Source: Adenophora triphylla var. japonica
Lineage: Eukaryota > Streptophyta > Magnoliopsida > Asterales > Campanulaceae
NCBI GenBank assembly: GCA_022495995.1
Contig: JAFEMH010002077.1
Span: 1 to 64,000, forward strand
DNA: 64,000 nucleotides
Direction: 5' to 3'
This document shows, piece by piece, positions 22,259-32,414 of this stretch. Position 1 is the first letter of the stretch; each line of letters begins with the position of its first letter. The translations under genes and the position numbers were made by a program. Below the pieces are notes generated by a model. It was not told the origin of the DNA. It saw nothing but the letters and a program-made list of their open reading frames with translations, and did not search any database.

Positions 22259-22663
22259 GCATTACTTCTAACAGTTTTTGAATAAAAAAGTTAGCTTTTT
22301 AACAGTTTTTTGAAAAAAAATTGTTAACTTTTTAACAGTTTATGGTAAGTTCTATACTGTATATTAACTTTTTTTTTTCAATTTTTTTTTGGATAAAGAA
22401 GATTATTTTAGACTTCTGTTTACTACATATATTTTTTACAAAAAGTTATATAAAAAAATTATGAATTTTGAAAGTAAAAAAACATAACTTTTTTTAAAAA
22501 ATCCTCTTCATAAGTTACTTAACGTTGCATTATATACTTCTAATGCAATATAGCGGGCTATTAAATTTAATTTCCCTATTTTTTTTTTTGGAAAATTCAA
22601 AGGGTCTAAAGGGTCAGTAGAAACTCTTTCCTTTCCTCCTTTCTCATTCCATTCCACGAGACT
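22259..22663. other. AT-rich spacer
   Basis: It contains three TTTTTAACAGTTTTT-like copies (about 22270-22340) and T runs. No coding region was recognised. The last ~50 bp (TTTCCTTTCCTCC) resemble a pyrimidine-rich 5' UTR that continues beyond the MULE at 23829. Confidence 0.6.
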
Positions 22664-22936
22664 ATTCTAGAAGAGAATTGTTATTCACCCCCGCAAGTTT
22701 ACTTAATACCCCCGCATTATTATTTTCAAAAAAATGCCATTAATCAAAATGACTCAATTACCCTCCCCTTAATATACTCTCTCTTACCCTTCCTTGCTCT
22801 GTTTTTTAACTCTCTCTCTCTCTCTCTCTCTCCACCATTATCAGCCTCAAGCTCAAAACTCACCTCCTTCCATGACATCTCCAATAATATCCTAATACCA
22901 CCAATATCCTCCATAACCCACCTCACAAATTTCGTC

Positions 22937-23050
22937 ATGAATCTCCTTTCCACTTCATCTCTCCTTCTTCTCCTCCTCTTCACCTTCTTTTCTCAAGCTT
23001 CTTCAGCTTCCATTAATGGCGGTGGTGGTGAAACCCAGAAGCTTCTTTGA
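22937..23050 (+). pseudogene. Captured signal-peptide-like ORF (37 codons)
   Basis: The ATG at 22937 opens MNLLSTSSLLLLLLFTFF followed by SQASSASINGGGG and a stop at 23048. This is a typical secretory signal peptide with a predicted cut after ASSA. It is plausibly the 5' exon of a secreted or receptor-like protein captured by the MULE. It may belong with the LRR fragment at 23585-23644, but this cannot be shown. Confidence 0.5.
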
Positions 23051-23069
23051 ACAACTGTAATATCACCGT

Positions 23070-23440
23070 ATCCATCCGTCGACCCTAACGCGAAGAAGGA
23101 CGAAGTGTAAATAATCTTCTCAATGGTACCAATCTCTTTGCAGGCTTGCAATACGTTCTTCAAACCTCCAACATTAACCTAATCATTGCAATTATCCAAA
23201 TACATGTAAACAGCTGAATCCAAATCTATGAGTATTGAATCGGTATAGATTTTTTGGGGGGAATTTGCTTACAGAGTTAAATTTAGAAGGATCTGGAAGC
23301 CAGGGCTCGACAAGAGCGGCGACATGGAAGACGACTTGGTAGCTGGAGCGCGTGGAAGACGACTTGGCAGCCAGAGTAGGCGGCAAGGAGTGATGAGTAG
23401 TATGTGACATCACCATATACGAGTTCTAGATCAACGCCGT
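23070..23440 (-). pseudogene. Captured farnesol dehydrogenase/dihydroflavonol-reductase-like fragment
   Basis: On the minus strand, exon 1 encodes LELVYGDVTYYSSLLAAYSG and, after a short duplication, CYQVVFHVAALVEPWLPDPS (about 23430-23273). An intron, 23272-23179, has a GTAAGC donor and an ATTAG acceptor. Exon 2 encodes VNVGGLKNVLQACKEIGTIE and KIIYTSSFFALGSTDG (23178-~23073). This is the Rossmann-fold short-chain dehydrogenase segment around the YTSS motif of plant FLDH/DFR-like proteins. An in-place 21-bp duplication of GCTRCCAAGTCGTCTTCCAYG shifts exon 1. Splice sites are preserved, so genomic DNA was captured. The N-terminal NAD-binding motif and the C-terminal half are missing. Confidence 0.85.
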
Positions 23441-23584
23441 CGGAGTGATGCGGCAAGGAGTGATGCGGCACACATTTTATTTTTTCTATTAGAAGCTTCT
23501 TCAGCTTTCATTGTTTATGCAATGTTTTAATTGATTGATTGTGTTTTAAAATGAATTTGTTATGTGTTTTGTTGAATTTAGGGA

Positions 23585-23644
23585 AGATTGGATCTCTCTG
23601 CTAACGATTTCTCAACTGGATTTCCTCAATTTATCAATTGTTGA
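23585..23644 (+). pseudogene. Captured leucine-rich-repeat fragment
   Basis: RLDLSANDFSTGFPQFINC followed by a stop. LDLS.N.F.G..P is the plant extracellular LRR core, as in LRR receptor-like proteins. A TTTAG acceptor precedes it at 23581. It is short but specific. The signal-peptide ORF at 22937 is on the same strand. Confidence 0.5.
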
Positions 23645-23828
23645 AAATGGAAGAAGGTTTGGTGTGGAGGTGGTTGTTTATTGGGGAGATTAAAAGGGTA
23701 GAATAGTAATAATGGTGGTGTAGTCTTAATTTTTATAGGTAAACTCAATAATATTTTTATAGGTAAACTTAGTAATGCGGGGACATTAAGTAAATGTGCG
23801 GGGGTGAATAACAATTCTCAATCTAGAA

Positions 23829-24590
23829 ACCCTTTTCTTTTCCTCTCTAATTCAATCTCGTTTCTCTTCCTCTTCCTCAGGCGCCGACGATTCTTCCTCC
23901 TCCTCTAGCACCGATTCTTCCTCCAGCGCCATTGTGTCCCGACGCCGATTCTTGCGATTCCAAGGTGACTCTCTCGCTCTCTCTCTAATCACTAGCAACT
24001 ACAAAATTATCGATTTTGCGATTCCAAGGTGGGAATTCTTGCTTGATCTGTTCTTCTAGGTTATTGCTGAAATTTGGGTTGGTCTTGTAATTTATTTACC
24101 AACTCTGAGTTCAAGAATTTGTTTCTCTTTTCTGTTGTTAAAATTTGGGGCTTACACGTTCTTTGTGTCTCTCTGGCTTTTTGTCTACTATGTAATCACT
24201 GAAATTTGGGTTGTATTGTAAGTAATTTTGGTGGGTATTTAAACATTGGCATGATTTCATCATCTAAATTTTTTTATTTTTTTCTTCTCTATTGTTGTTA
24301 ATTTAGGGTTTTCATATTGTGTTTCTTTTCAATCAACTGTCAGGTCAGGGGTGTTCTTGATCAATTATAGCACAATGGTTTTTCTTTAAGTCATCCCCTT
24401 TTGTATAGTCTGATTACTGATGGTCGATTTTGGGTTTTCAATTTGGTTCTGTATGTGAAAACTTGAGCATGTTGATTAGGACTGTTGTTGGGTTCCTCTT
24501 TGGTTTAAACTTAGTCCATGTAGGAAACATAAATATTAAATTCATATTTATGGTAAACCATTATTTTCTTTTGCTTTGGACTAAAACTTA
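23829..24590 (+). other. 5' UTR/intron-like remnant of a host gene
   Basis: Continuing the pre-MULE sequence, this is a pyrimidine-rich leader (TTTCTCTTCCTCTTCCTCAG), a Ser-coding-like stretch, and GATTCCAAG|GTGACTCTC as a possible splice donor (about 23961). Intron-like T/A-rich DNA follows. GCGATTCCAAGGTG is repeated at about 24017. No complete ORF was identified. It looks like a disrupted promoter or first exon of an unknown gene. Confidence 0.4.
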
Positions 24591-24780
24591 TGTGAGAACA
24601 CTATGACCCGTCTCATGGATGAGACGGGTCATTTTTGACCCATGATCCAGCCCATTGAACCAGGTCCATGAGACGTCGCTTAACCACCGTCACCGCTAAA
24701 CTCATTCAACGGCCGAACCCATCAACATCCTCTATCTCTCAATTCCCCCATTTTCGATCTTTTTCTAAACCCTAATCCAA

Positions 24781-24873
24781 TGGCAACTGAAGATCCAATC
24801 GTAGCTACTGAAGCCGCACCTGAGCCGGAGATCCTTTCACCGGTGACGGAGGAGAAGCCGGCCGAAACTTGAC
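24781..24873 (+). pseudogene. 30-codon acidic ORF, possible captured gene start
   Basis: MATEDPIVATEAAPEPEILS, then PVTEEKPAET and a stop, in a good plant start context and preceded by a TTCTAAACCCTAATCCA-like leader. The Glu/Pro/Ala-rich N-terminus is not specific to one family. It is probably the first exon fragment of an unidentified gene. Confidence 0.35.
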
Positions 24874-25264
24874 ACGAACACGAAGAAGGCCCAACAGGTT
24901 ATCCATCAGAGACGACGTCGCATGTGGTTTATCCCCTGGTGTGCTTGGCGAATCCATTTTTCTGCCGGCCTCCCTCCTCTCTATTTATGCCCCAACCACC
25001 CAATCAATCAATCACTGCAAAAGACAAAATTAAATTTTTTTGTTAAAAAAAAAAAGTGGGACCCACGATTAAGAAAGATGAATGTCGCTGTAGGATATTT
25101 GTTGTTTTATTATGGTTTTCTTTTTGTCTGATTAGTTTTGGAGCTTTTTCTTCAAGAAAATGGTGAATTTGCAGAGGATGGAAAGGAAAATGGTGATATT
25201 TAGATTAGATTGTTGTAATTAGTGAAAATGGGATTTTTAAATTTTGTTTTTTTTTCGATTTGTG

Positions 25265-26370
25265 AAAAGTAATAGTTACTATAACATAATGTAATGATTG
25301 TATGCATATAAAGTAATAGTTTGTATACATTAAAGTAATACATATATACAGAAAAGTAATAGTGTTTTAATTTTGAGTAATAGTACTACACTTGTGAAGT
25401 AATAGTGTTTTTTTTAAACTAATAATAGTGTTAGGAACTGTTTTAATTTTGAGTAATACTTCTCATTTGTTTAAGTAATAGTTGGTATTGCTATAAGTAA
25501 TAGTACTACACTTGTGAAGTAATAGTGTTATTTTTTTTTAACTAAAAATAGTTTTAGGAACTGTTTTTATTTTGAGTAATACTTCTCATTTGTTTAAGTA
25601 ATAGTTGATATTGCTATAAGTAATAGTATTACACTTGTGAAGTAATAGTGTTATTTTTTTTAACTAATAATAGTTTTAGGAACTGTTTTCATTTTGAGTA
25701 ATACTTCTCATTTGTTTAAGTAATAGTTGGTATTGCTATAAGTAATAGTACTACACTTGTGAAGTAATAGTGTTATTTTTTTTTTTTTAACTAATAATAG
25801 TTTTAGGAACTGTTTTCATTTTGAGTAATACTTCTCATTTGTTTAAGTAATAGTTGGTATTGCTATAAGTAATAGTACTACACTTGTGAAGTAATAGTGC
25901 TATTTTTTTTAAACTAATAATAGTTTTAGGAATTGTTTTCATTTTGAGTAATACTTCTCATTTGTTTAAGTAATAGTTGGTATTGCTATAAGTAATAGTA
26001 CTACACTTGTGAAGTAATAGTGTTATTTTTTTTAAACTAATAATAGTTTTAGGAATTGTTTTTATTTTGAGTAATACTTCTCATTTGTTTAAGTAATAGT
26101 TGGTATTGCTATAAGTAATAGTATTACACTTGTGAAGTAATAGTGTTATTTTTTTTTTTAACTAATAATAGTTTTAGAAATTGTTTTCATTTTGAGTAAT
26201 ACTTCTCATTTGTTTAAGTAATAGTTGGTATTGCTATAAGTAATAGTACTACACTTGTGAAGTAATAGTGTTATTTTTTTTTAACTAATAATAGTTTTAG
26301 GAATTGTTTTCATTTTGAGTAATACTTCTCATTTGTTTAAGTAATAGTTGATATTGCAAAACAGGTATTA
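25265..26370. repeat. AT-rich minisatellite, ~124-bp unit, ~8 copies
   Basis: The block TTGAGTAATACTTCTCATTTG recurs near 25450, 25573, 25696, 25824, 25944, 26067, 26192 and 26315. Each unit also holds several AGTAATAG submotifs and an A/T run. Units are over 90% similar by eye. There is no coding potential. Confidence 0.92.
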
Positions 26371-26569
26371 CGTTTACTTATGAACAATGTTACTTTATAT
26401 GTATACAATCATTACATTAAGAGATGGTAACTATTACTTTTTCTAAATCACTGATGAAAAGCCGAAAAAATAATATAAAAACTAAAAAAAAAAAAACTTA
26501 AAAAAAAAATAAAAAAATATTCTAACCCAACACAAAACACACAACCCCTTTTGACATTTTTACCCATCC

Positions 26570-27178
26570 ATGGCTTCCTCTCTTACCTTTAAGTCCTTCC
26601 TCCTCACCACTCCACCCCATTTCCGTCTAAGGCCCCTCCACAACCCAAGATCACTCACCGTCTTTGCCAAGAAATCGTGGTCATTTCCGTCATTTTGTCT
26701 CGGTAAAAACTCCGACGATGAGTCCCCCGCCGGCGACAGTGAACAAGCGAGCTCGAATCCCTTTAAGTTTAAGTTTGATTTTTCTCAGGTGAGCGATGTT
26801 AAGTCTTTGATCCCAGTTGTGAGTAAACCGGCATCAGGTTTGATCGATAGACGTAAGGATTTCGGTACCGTGTTTGTTGCCGGTGCTACTGAGCAGGCTG
26901 GAATTCGCATTGCTCAAACTTTGCTCTGGGAAGCGTTTAGCGTTAGAGCCGGTGTGCACAACAGGTACTATTTTACTTGCATTATCTCTGTTCCACCATT
27001 GCCCTGTCATCAACAACTTTAATCTGTGAGTGTAAATATCATTGTAGTCATTATTCTTGAATTGAATATTTGTTGGTTTACGTGCGTGTCTGTTCGTAAT
27101 ATATTCTAGCTTGCGGGTTCCTACCAAGAAGGATTGGCGCCCAGGAGCTTGCTCGTTTAGCTGCCAATTACAAGGTCA
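26570..27178 (+). pseudogene. PTAC16-like (plastid transcriptionally active 16) gene fragment
   Basis: The ATG at 26570 opens MASSLTFKSFLLTTPPHFRL, a Ser/Thr-rich plastid transit peptide. It is followed by SNPFKFKFDFSQVSDVKSLI, PVVSKPASGLIDRRKDFGTV and FVAGATEQAGIRIAQTLL. GATEQAG replaces the Rossmann GATGQAG, so a glycine of the dinucleotide motif is changed. Exon 1 ends near SVRAGVHN at ~26963 with a GTACTA donor. A second exon from ~27111 encodes, in one frame, GAQELARLAANYK. The coding then stops at the right TIR of the carrying element. About the first quarter of the protein is present. In plants PTAC16 is a plastid nucleoid/thylakoid-associated Rossmann-like protein. This copy is a captured or truncated fragment. 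Confidence 0.78.
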
Positions 27179-27269
27179 TGCCCATGGGTCATGGATCGAC
27201 CCGTCTCATGCATGAGACGGATCCCCTTGTTCTCACAGGAGACCACCTCTTTGCTTTGATGGTGTACCA

Positions 27270-27350
27270 CTAGAATAAGCCCGTGTCCGAGGACACGTTT
27301 TTTTTTTAATTAAGCCCGTGTCCGAGGACACGTTTTTTTTTAATTAAATT
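27270..27350 (-). mobile_element. Helitron-like 3' terminus with duplicated hairpin
   Basis: On the minus strand the order is hairpin CGTGTCCTCGGACACG, then GGCTTATT, then CTAG followed by host T. This is the standard Helitron 3' end (short GC hairpin about 8-12 bp before CTRR|T). The hairpin occurs twice, at 27282-27297 and 27317-27332, 35 bp apart. The 5' end (TC) was not located. The body probably extends to the right on the plus strand. Confidence 0.6.
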
Positions 27351-27800
27351 TTTTTTTAAGGGCAAAATTTAATTTAAATTTTTTTTAAGGGCAAAATGGA
27401 AAAGGGACAAAATAGTGAGGGCAAAATGGAGAATTTGGCCATTGGAACTATTCATAGAATTGTTCATGCTGAGGTGGACAACTCTAATTTATACTAAAGA
27501 TTTTCATGAACAAGTTGTGCCCTGTTCGGCGTATGCCTTGATATAAATGACTCTACAGTGTATTAGTGTTATCTTTACCATTGCTCTGCAATCTATAGCT
27601 TTCGCAGTTTGTTGCTTAACTACTGTTTCCGAAATTTGAGGTTGTTTTAATTGTTTGATCTGCATGATTTTTTCTTGCTGGTTTAGGCGATCCATTATAT
27701 AGCATGATCCAAATTGATATAACAGCTACCTCATAGAATCAAGTCTTCTCCTCTCATGCTTTATACCAAATTTGTTTGTCTTTATTTTTCTTGTAATTAG
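27351..27800. other. AT-rich spacer or intron-like DNA
   Basis: It contains a repeated AAGGGCAAAAT block (27357-27430) and T/A-rich DNA ending in TTTTTCTTGTAATTAG, which fits a 3' splice site before 27801. No ORF with a recognised product. Confidence 0.4.
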
Positions 27801-27825
27801 AAAAAGAACAAAGAGACGGCTCTGC
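27801..27825 (+). pseudogene. Left part of a small exon split by the gypsy insertion
   Basis: After a TTAG acceptor, 25 bp of exon lie before the retrotransposon and 41 bp after it (36314-36354, donor GTATGA). Joined through one copy of the target duplication TCTGC, they read KEQRDGSAAVEYFQYSLYTT with consistent phase. The next candidate exon (37366-37424) continues the frame as GSNDIIQAVIPPKGHNDGI and a stop. The gene is not recognised. Confidence 0.4.
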
Positions 27826-30543
27826 TGTGAGCACCCCAACCCGGGACCTAACACGTGTCCCGAGCTAAGGGAGCTCAAACTAAGAAAATCCATCTAAATT
27901 TTTAAACATTTATTTGCCTTTAAAAGAAAACCACTTTTCAAACTTCCAAATAAAAATCAATTGATAATATCCCTGCTTAAAGGAAATCCAACTACAACTT
28001 TAATAAACCGAGATCTAACCAATTACATTGGAAACCTTAATTAACCTTGTTTAACAAAAGAGTTTTCCATACAAATTACAAAAGAAGAATACTTAATAAA
28101 TACTCCTAACAACCGACTCATATACTTAACTTGTCAAGCCCCAAAAGCAAAAGTCCACAATGAAATCCCCAGCCTCACGGGTTCGAGTCACCTGTCTTGG
28201 AATCTAAAACAGTAAAGGGAGAGGGGTGAGAATAAATCTCAATGAGCTATTATGATATGCAGCAAGATGCCAAACAAAGTGCAACACATAGCATGGTAGC
28301 ACATAACACATTATGAAAGCGGTAAACACCTTTCGTTACCTCATTTTACCTTTCCCGTCTGAACAATAAGTCGTACAACGTGGGAGTAAAACTCCACTCT
28401 TTGGTGAATTGCCTCCAGCACATTCACCTCTTATAGGACTCATACCCCAGAGATCCATATAAGAAAGGATACCTATATTAGAGTATCCAACAATAATATC
28501 GTCCCTCCTTACAACGATCGCAACAGGTCTGTAAAGCCTTTTGGGTCAATACAGTCGTTAGCACAGCCCCACTCCGTGGCCACAGAGTGGGGAAGGGTCA
28601 CCGGTATGATGTACCTTCAATCACTTATAGAACAAATCCATAATTGATTGAATTCCATCATACCCACCCGAACATAAACTCGTTCAAGCACATAATAGAT
28701 ACTTGAAATAAATCCACAAAACGGGATAATAATATAACAACATGGTAATGTATACTCATGCTAAACAGTACCATAGTGCAATAATTCATGTAATACACAA
28801 TGCGTAATATTATCAATGCATATGAACTCAATTAAGGTAACAATATAACCACATAATCCACACCGGGATACAATACAATCATGTACCAATTAATCCACAC
28901 CGGGATACAACACAACAACTTGCCAAATAATCCATACTTAGGATATTAAGGTATACACCAAATTCAATAATTCCACAAATTGGGATAATAATGCCACAAG
29001 GCGATACATGCTCATCTTCCATTAACGAAATAGTGAAACTTATGGTTTCTACGCTATTTCTAACTAATCACCAAGGATAGGGGAACAAGTAAAGTCACCA
29101 AGTACCATAAACCAAACCTACGAAGTCATTACTTATCCTTGAATGATCTTAATGAAAGTGCAAGACCTACTTCCCAAGTTTGGACCACTTTCCGAACAAT
29201 ATTTAACTACTCCCACAATTCCATTTCGACCAAATAAAACGTCATGGCCAAGCCAAAGTATCCTACTCTAACTCAGGTTAAAGAGGATCAATTCGTATCC
29301 GGGTTGATTAGGTTCTACTAATTTATATTGGGTGGAAGTCACCATTTCTAAGAGGTTAAACAACTTGCTAAACAATTCTTGTTTAAATTGAAAAAGGTTG
29401 GTTCAGTGGGCTTGGGCGACCGCCCTAACCTACTTGGGCGACCGCCCAAGTGGACTTCCTAGGAATTTGAGGTTTCTGCCACTATGGGCGACCGCCCTAA
29501 CCTACTTGGGCGACCGCCCATGTGTACTTCCAAGGCAAACATGTTTCTGTGGCTATGGGCGACCGCCCTAACCTACTTGGGCGACCGCCCAAGCCTCCCT
29601 TCAGCACAAAATTCAGAATTTTACCCTTTTATGTCTAGGTTTCCATTCCTTCCAACTAAGCTTAAGTCAAGAACACCAAAAGATGCTTTAACCTTACCAA
29701 GTCCCATACCAACATGTAAACTCCAAAATCAAGTAACCCTAGATTATTTATCACTACAATTTCTACCCATTCCTTTAAATCTAAATCAACTCCCATGAAC
29801 CACAACATCTTTTTAAGTCATTAATCCATTTTCTAACTCCAAGAAGATTTCCAAAACATATAATAACAATCACAACACCAAGAACAACAATAGATAGTTC
29901 ATGAGCACATAAATGAAAGAAGGTCATAACAACTCACCTTTGAATTTTATAAGGAAAGATTGATCTTCCTATCTTGATGGATTCCTCTAGGTGATCCAAC
30001 TTCAATGGTGCTCTTAGACTTGAATTTGGTGGAGAAAATGGTTTGGCTTCAAAGTTTGGATGAAGTAGCTTCCATGGAGATTTCTCTAAGGCTTTCTCTA
30101 GGAGGAAGAAATATGAATGAATGAATGAAGGAGGAGGAAGGGAGTAAGAGGAGGATGATGGAGAGGAGGGGGGGGGCCGGATAAGGAGGGAGTTTGGGGG
30201 AGGGCACTTGTCAACTAGGGAGAGAGCAAGACTTCATTTGGCCCCCCAAGGAAAATCTAGCAAAGGCTTTCTCCTCAATTTAAATTAAAATAAAACCTTA
30301 TCCCATTAATTCATCCTACTCATTTAACCTCCCTACACTATTTATCATATTTCCATTTTTATTATTTCTTCATGGTTCTTATTTAATGTCCAATAAATTC
30401 ATAAAAGATTCTAAATTTACTTCTCACCCAAATTATCTTAAATTAAGAATTTTAAAGACATAATTGAACACATAAGTTAACATAAATATTAGAAGCATCT
30501 AATATAATATTTAAAATTAGTGCCTAGGGTTGGGGTCGTTACA
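27826..30543 (-). repeat. 3' LTR of the gag-only gypsy element
   Basis: Plus-strand view TGTGAGCACCCC to GGGTCGTTACA, 2718 bp. A minus-strand TATA-like ATATAAATT at 29330-29338 lies about 75 bp downstream of the GGGCGACCGCCC cluster. Confidence 0.95.
29414..29590. promoter_or_regulatory. Paired GGGCGACCGCCC motifs, 3' LTR copy
   Basis: Six exact copies start at 29414, 29436, 29486, 29508, 29557 and 29579. These form three pairs with exactly 22 bp start to start and a 71-72 bp period. Each is a 5-bp inverted repeat (GGGCG/CGCCC) around two bases. Confidence 0.95.
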
Positions 30544-30560
30544 CTCACTCCCCCTTAAAG
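30544..30560 (-). promoter_or_regulatory. Polypurine tract
   Basis: The minus strand reads CTTTAAGGGGGAGTGAG directly before the LTR start TGTAACGACCCC. This position and composition are expected for the second-strand primer of a minus-strand gypsy element. Confidence 0.85.
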
Positions 30561-32410
30561 AAAATTCGTCCCGAATTTGACTGTCACTTACCCTAAGGTT
30601 CAAAAAGCAAAGGTTACCTTTCACACATTCTAACTTAATATTTTCAATTAGACTTTTCAAGGGCAAGATTCTACTATACATTCCCATAACTCGAGTACTC
30701 TAGGACTTCACTTCCCAATTAGTCTCTTCAATTCTATGATTCTTTCCAAGATTTCCAATTTCATTAATAATACGATATTACAACGCAATATCCCAAGAAT
30801 ACCATACAATTATTACTAACCCGAATTTTCACGACCTCAAGAAGGTACAATTACACAAAAGTAGTACAACTTACGTCACCCAATACATTACGATATTATA
30901 TTTAAAACTTCAAATATTCTATAAGTTGATCCAAGTCGGTCTATAAGTCAAATCGTGAATCTTTTCTAAAACTTCAATTGGATTAACAAACTTTGGCGCT
31001 AAATTACCTTAGGCCTAACTTTACTAATTCCATCCCAATAAATTGGAGATCGATAATATCTCCCTGAACTATGCCTCATACGATTTTATCTCAAAGCTAG
31101 AATGATACCTGCTATTTACGCAAACTCGCTAAGGTTAATTAAACTTCTCAAGTTGAAGGGAAATCTGTCACACAAACATAACCTATTCTTCCAGAATTTG
31201 GGTAGTCTTCAAATCTCTTCCTTTCGACTAACTAAATCTTTCAACTCTTAGGGTCGGTAACTAACCCCGGAAGGGAGCTTCAAAAGATAAGATTCCACTT
31301 AAACCACACAAACAATTGTAACCACTCTCGATAAATGATAAGAAAATTCCGCTTTACCTAAGTTAGCTTCCCCCGAACATACGCTATCACCTTCCCATTT
31401 TGTATAACACAACACCCTGATCTTCCGGTAATACATACTTAAAACTTCACAAGATCCTCACATCCACTAGGTAAGGTAAGGATCGGGTTCAAAGCTAACC
31501 TATTCTCCATTACTAACCACGTGATTCATCCTTATTACATCCTACACCATTTATACGTCCTTTAGAGTCAACTAAAGCAACGACTCTACAATTCTTAAGA
31601 ATTCCTTAAATTTCTTAGGTAACACTTGCCAACTTAAAGATCACTGACTTAATCCTCACAAGATCCATGGTAACATCCACGGTTAAGACGATAGAACCCA
31701 AAATTTTGAAAACTTCTCGCCAAGGATTATTAACCCTATCCTTCAATGATTTTCATGATCCTCTCGGAACTTTAATTAACAAGAGACCCTCAATTCTAAT
31801 TACCATAAAGCCATCAAAATAAGGCTTAAAAATTCTGCTTATCATACTTAGAATAAACACATACGATACCTTGATGAAAATACAATTACCATCTACTCAC
31901 AACTAGCACGAAAATTTTCCGGAAAGACTTCTTATGCAAGTCTAACACCAACCAAATACCTTTTACACTTTTTAACCAACATTCTTCTGGCTTACGCGCA
32001 TATATAACAAGAATACCATATAAAGGTTTATCTATATCAAATACCAATATAATCAAATTGGGTATAGAAAAGAAGACTCATTTCTTATGATAGTCTACCA
32101 ATGCATAACAACTACTTAACCCTCCAGGTCAAGTATATCTCCTTTTTACAAATTGGTAATCATACCAAATCAACTGGCAATACATACTCAGTCATGACCA
32201 CATCACTTATCGTGGTAAATCAAGGGAGGTTCGAGGTATCCTCTCATAAAAGCAGAATCCTCTAACAATAAAACAACATCTCAAACAATATATGTCACAT
32301 ATAAGCAAAATGTGATGCCAAGCATAAATGATATGCAACAGGATCCATAAAATATGACCCCTAATTCCGAGACAGGAATATACCTTTAGTAACCTCTCGA
32401 GGAAACTATC
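30561..32410 (-). other. Non-coding 3' interior of the gag-only gypsy element
   Basis: About 1.85 kb between gag and the polypurine tract with dense stops in all frames. No RT, integrase or protease motif was recognised. GACGAATTTTC (minus strand) near the polypurine tract is like the 3' end of Tekay/Del-type elements. Confidence 0.7.
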
Positions 32411-32414
32411 TCTC

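Larger units (their letters stand above)
22673..23819. mobile_element. Pack-MULE (Mutator-like, non-autonomous)
   Basis: The terminal inverted repeats start GAGAATTGTTATTCACCCC and match for at least 23 bp, with further similarity to about 50 bp. They are flanked by a 9-bp target duplication with one mismatch, ATTCTAGAA (22664-22672) and AATCTAGAA (23820-23828). The 9-bp duplication and long G/C-tract TIRs are typical of Mutator-like elements. The 1147-bp interior has no transposase and carries fragments of at least two unrelated host genes. Confidence 0.9.
24591..27237. mobile_element. TIR-bounded composite element with PTAC16 fragment and minisatellite
   Basis: The left end is TGTGAGAACACTATGACCC. 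The reverse complement of the right end is TGTGAGAACAAGGGGATCC. Both are followed by a hairpin (CCGTCTCATG.ATGAGACGG-type) and then GACCCATG, about 60 bp of inverted similarity in all. No target duplication could be seen (left flank AAAACTTA, right flank GGAGACCA), so the superfamily is unassigned. The interior holds a short ORF, a ~124-bp minisatellite and two exons of a PTAC16-like gene. Confidence 0.6.

Noticed and set aside
21348..22262. Long open frames encoding poly-Leu/Pro/His/Tyr (plus) and poly-Val (minus)
   Set aside because: They come from the trinucleotide repeat composition, are open in several frames at once, and have no gene features.
22937..23050. Short secreted peptide gene
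   Set aside because: Although it has a signal peptide, it stops after 37 codons inside a gene-capturing MULE; a captured exon is the simpler reading.
29484..29798. 104-codon plus-strand ORF duplicated at 35249-35563
   Set aside because: It lies inside both LTRs, is antisense to the element, and is created by the motif cluster. The conservation is that of the LTR pair, not of a protein.
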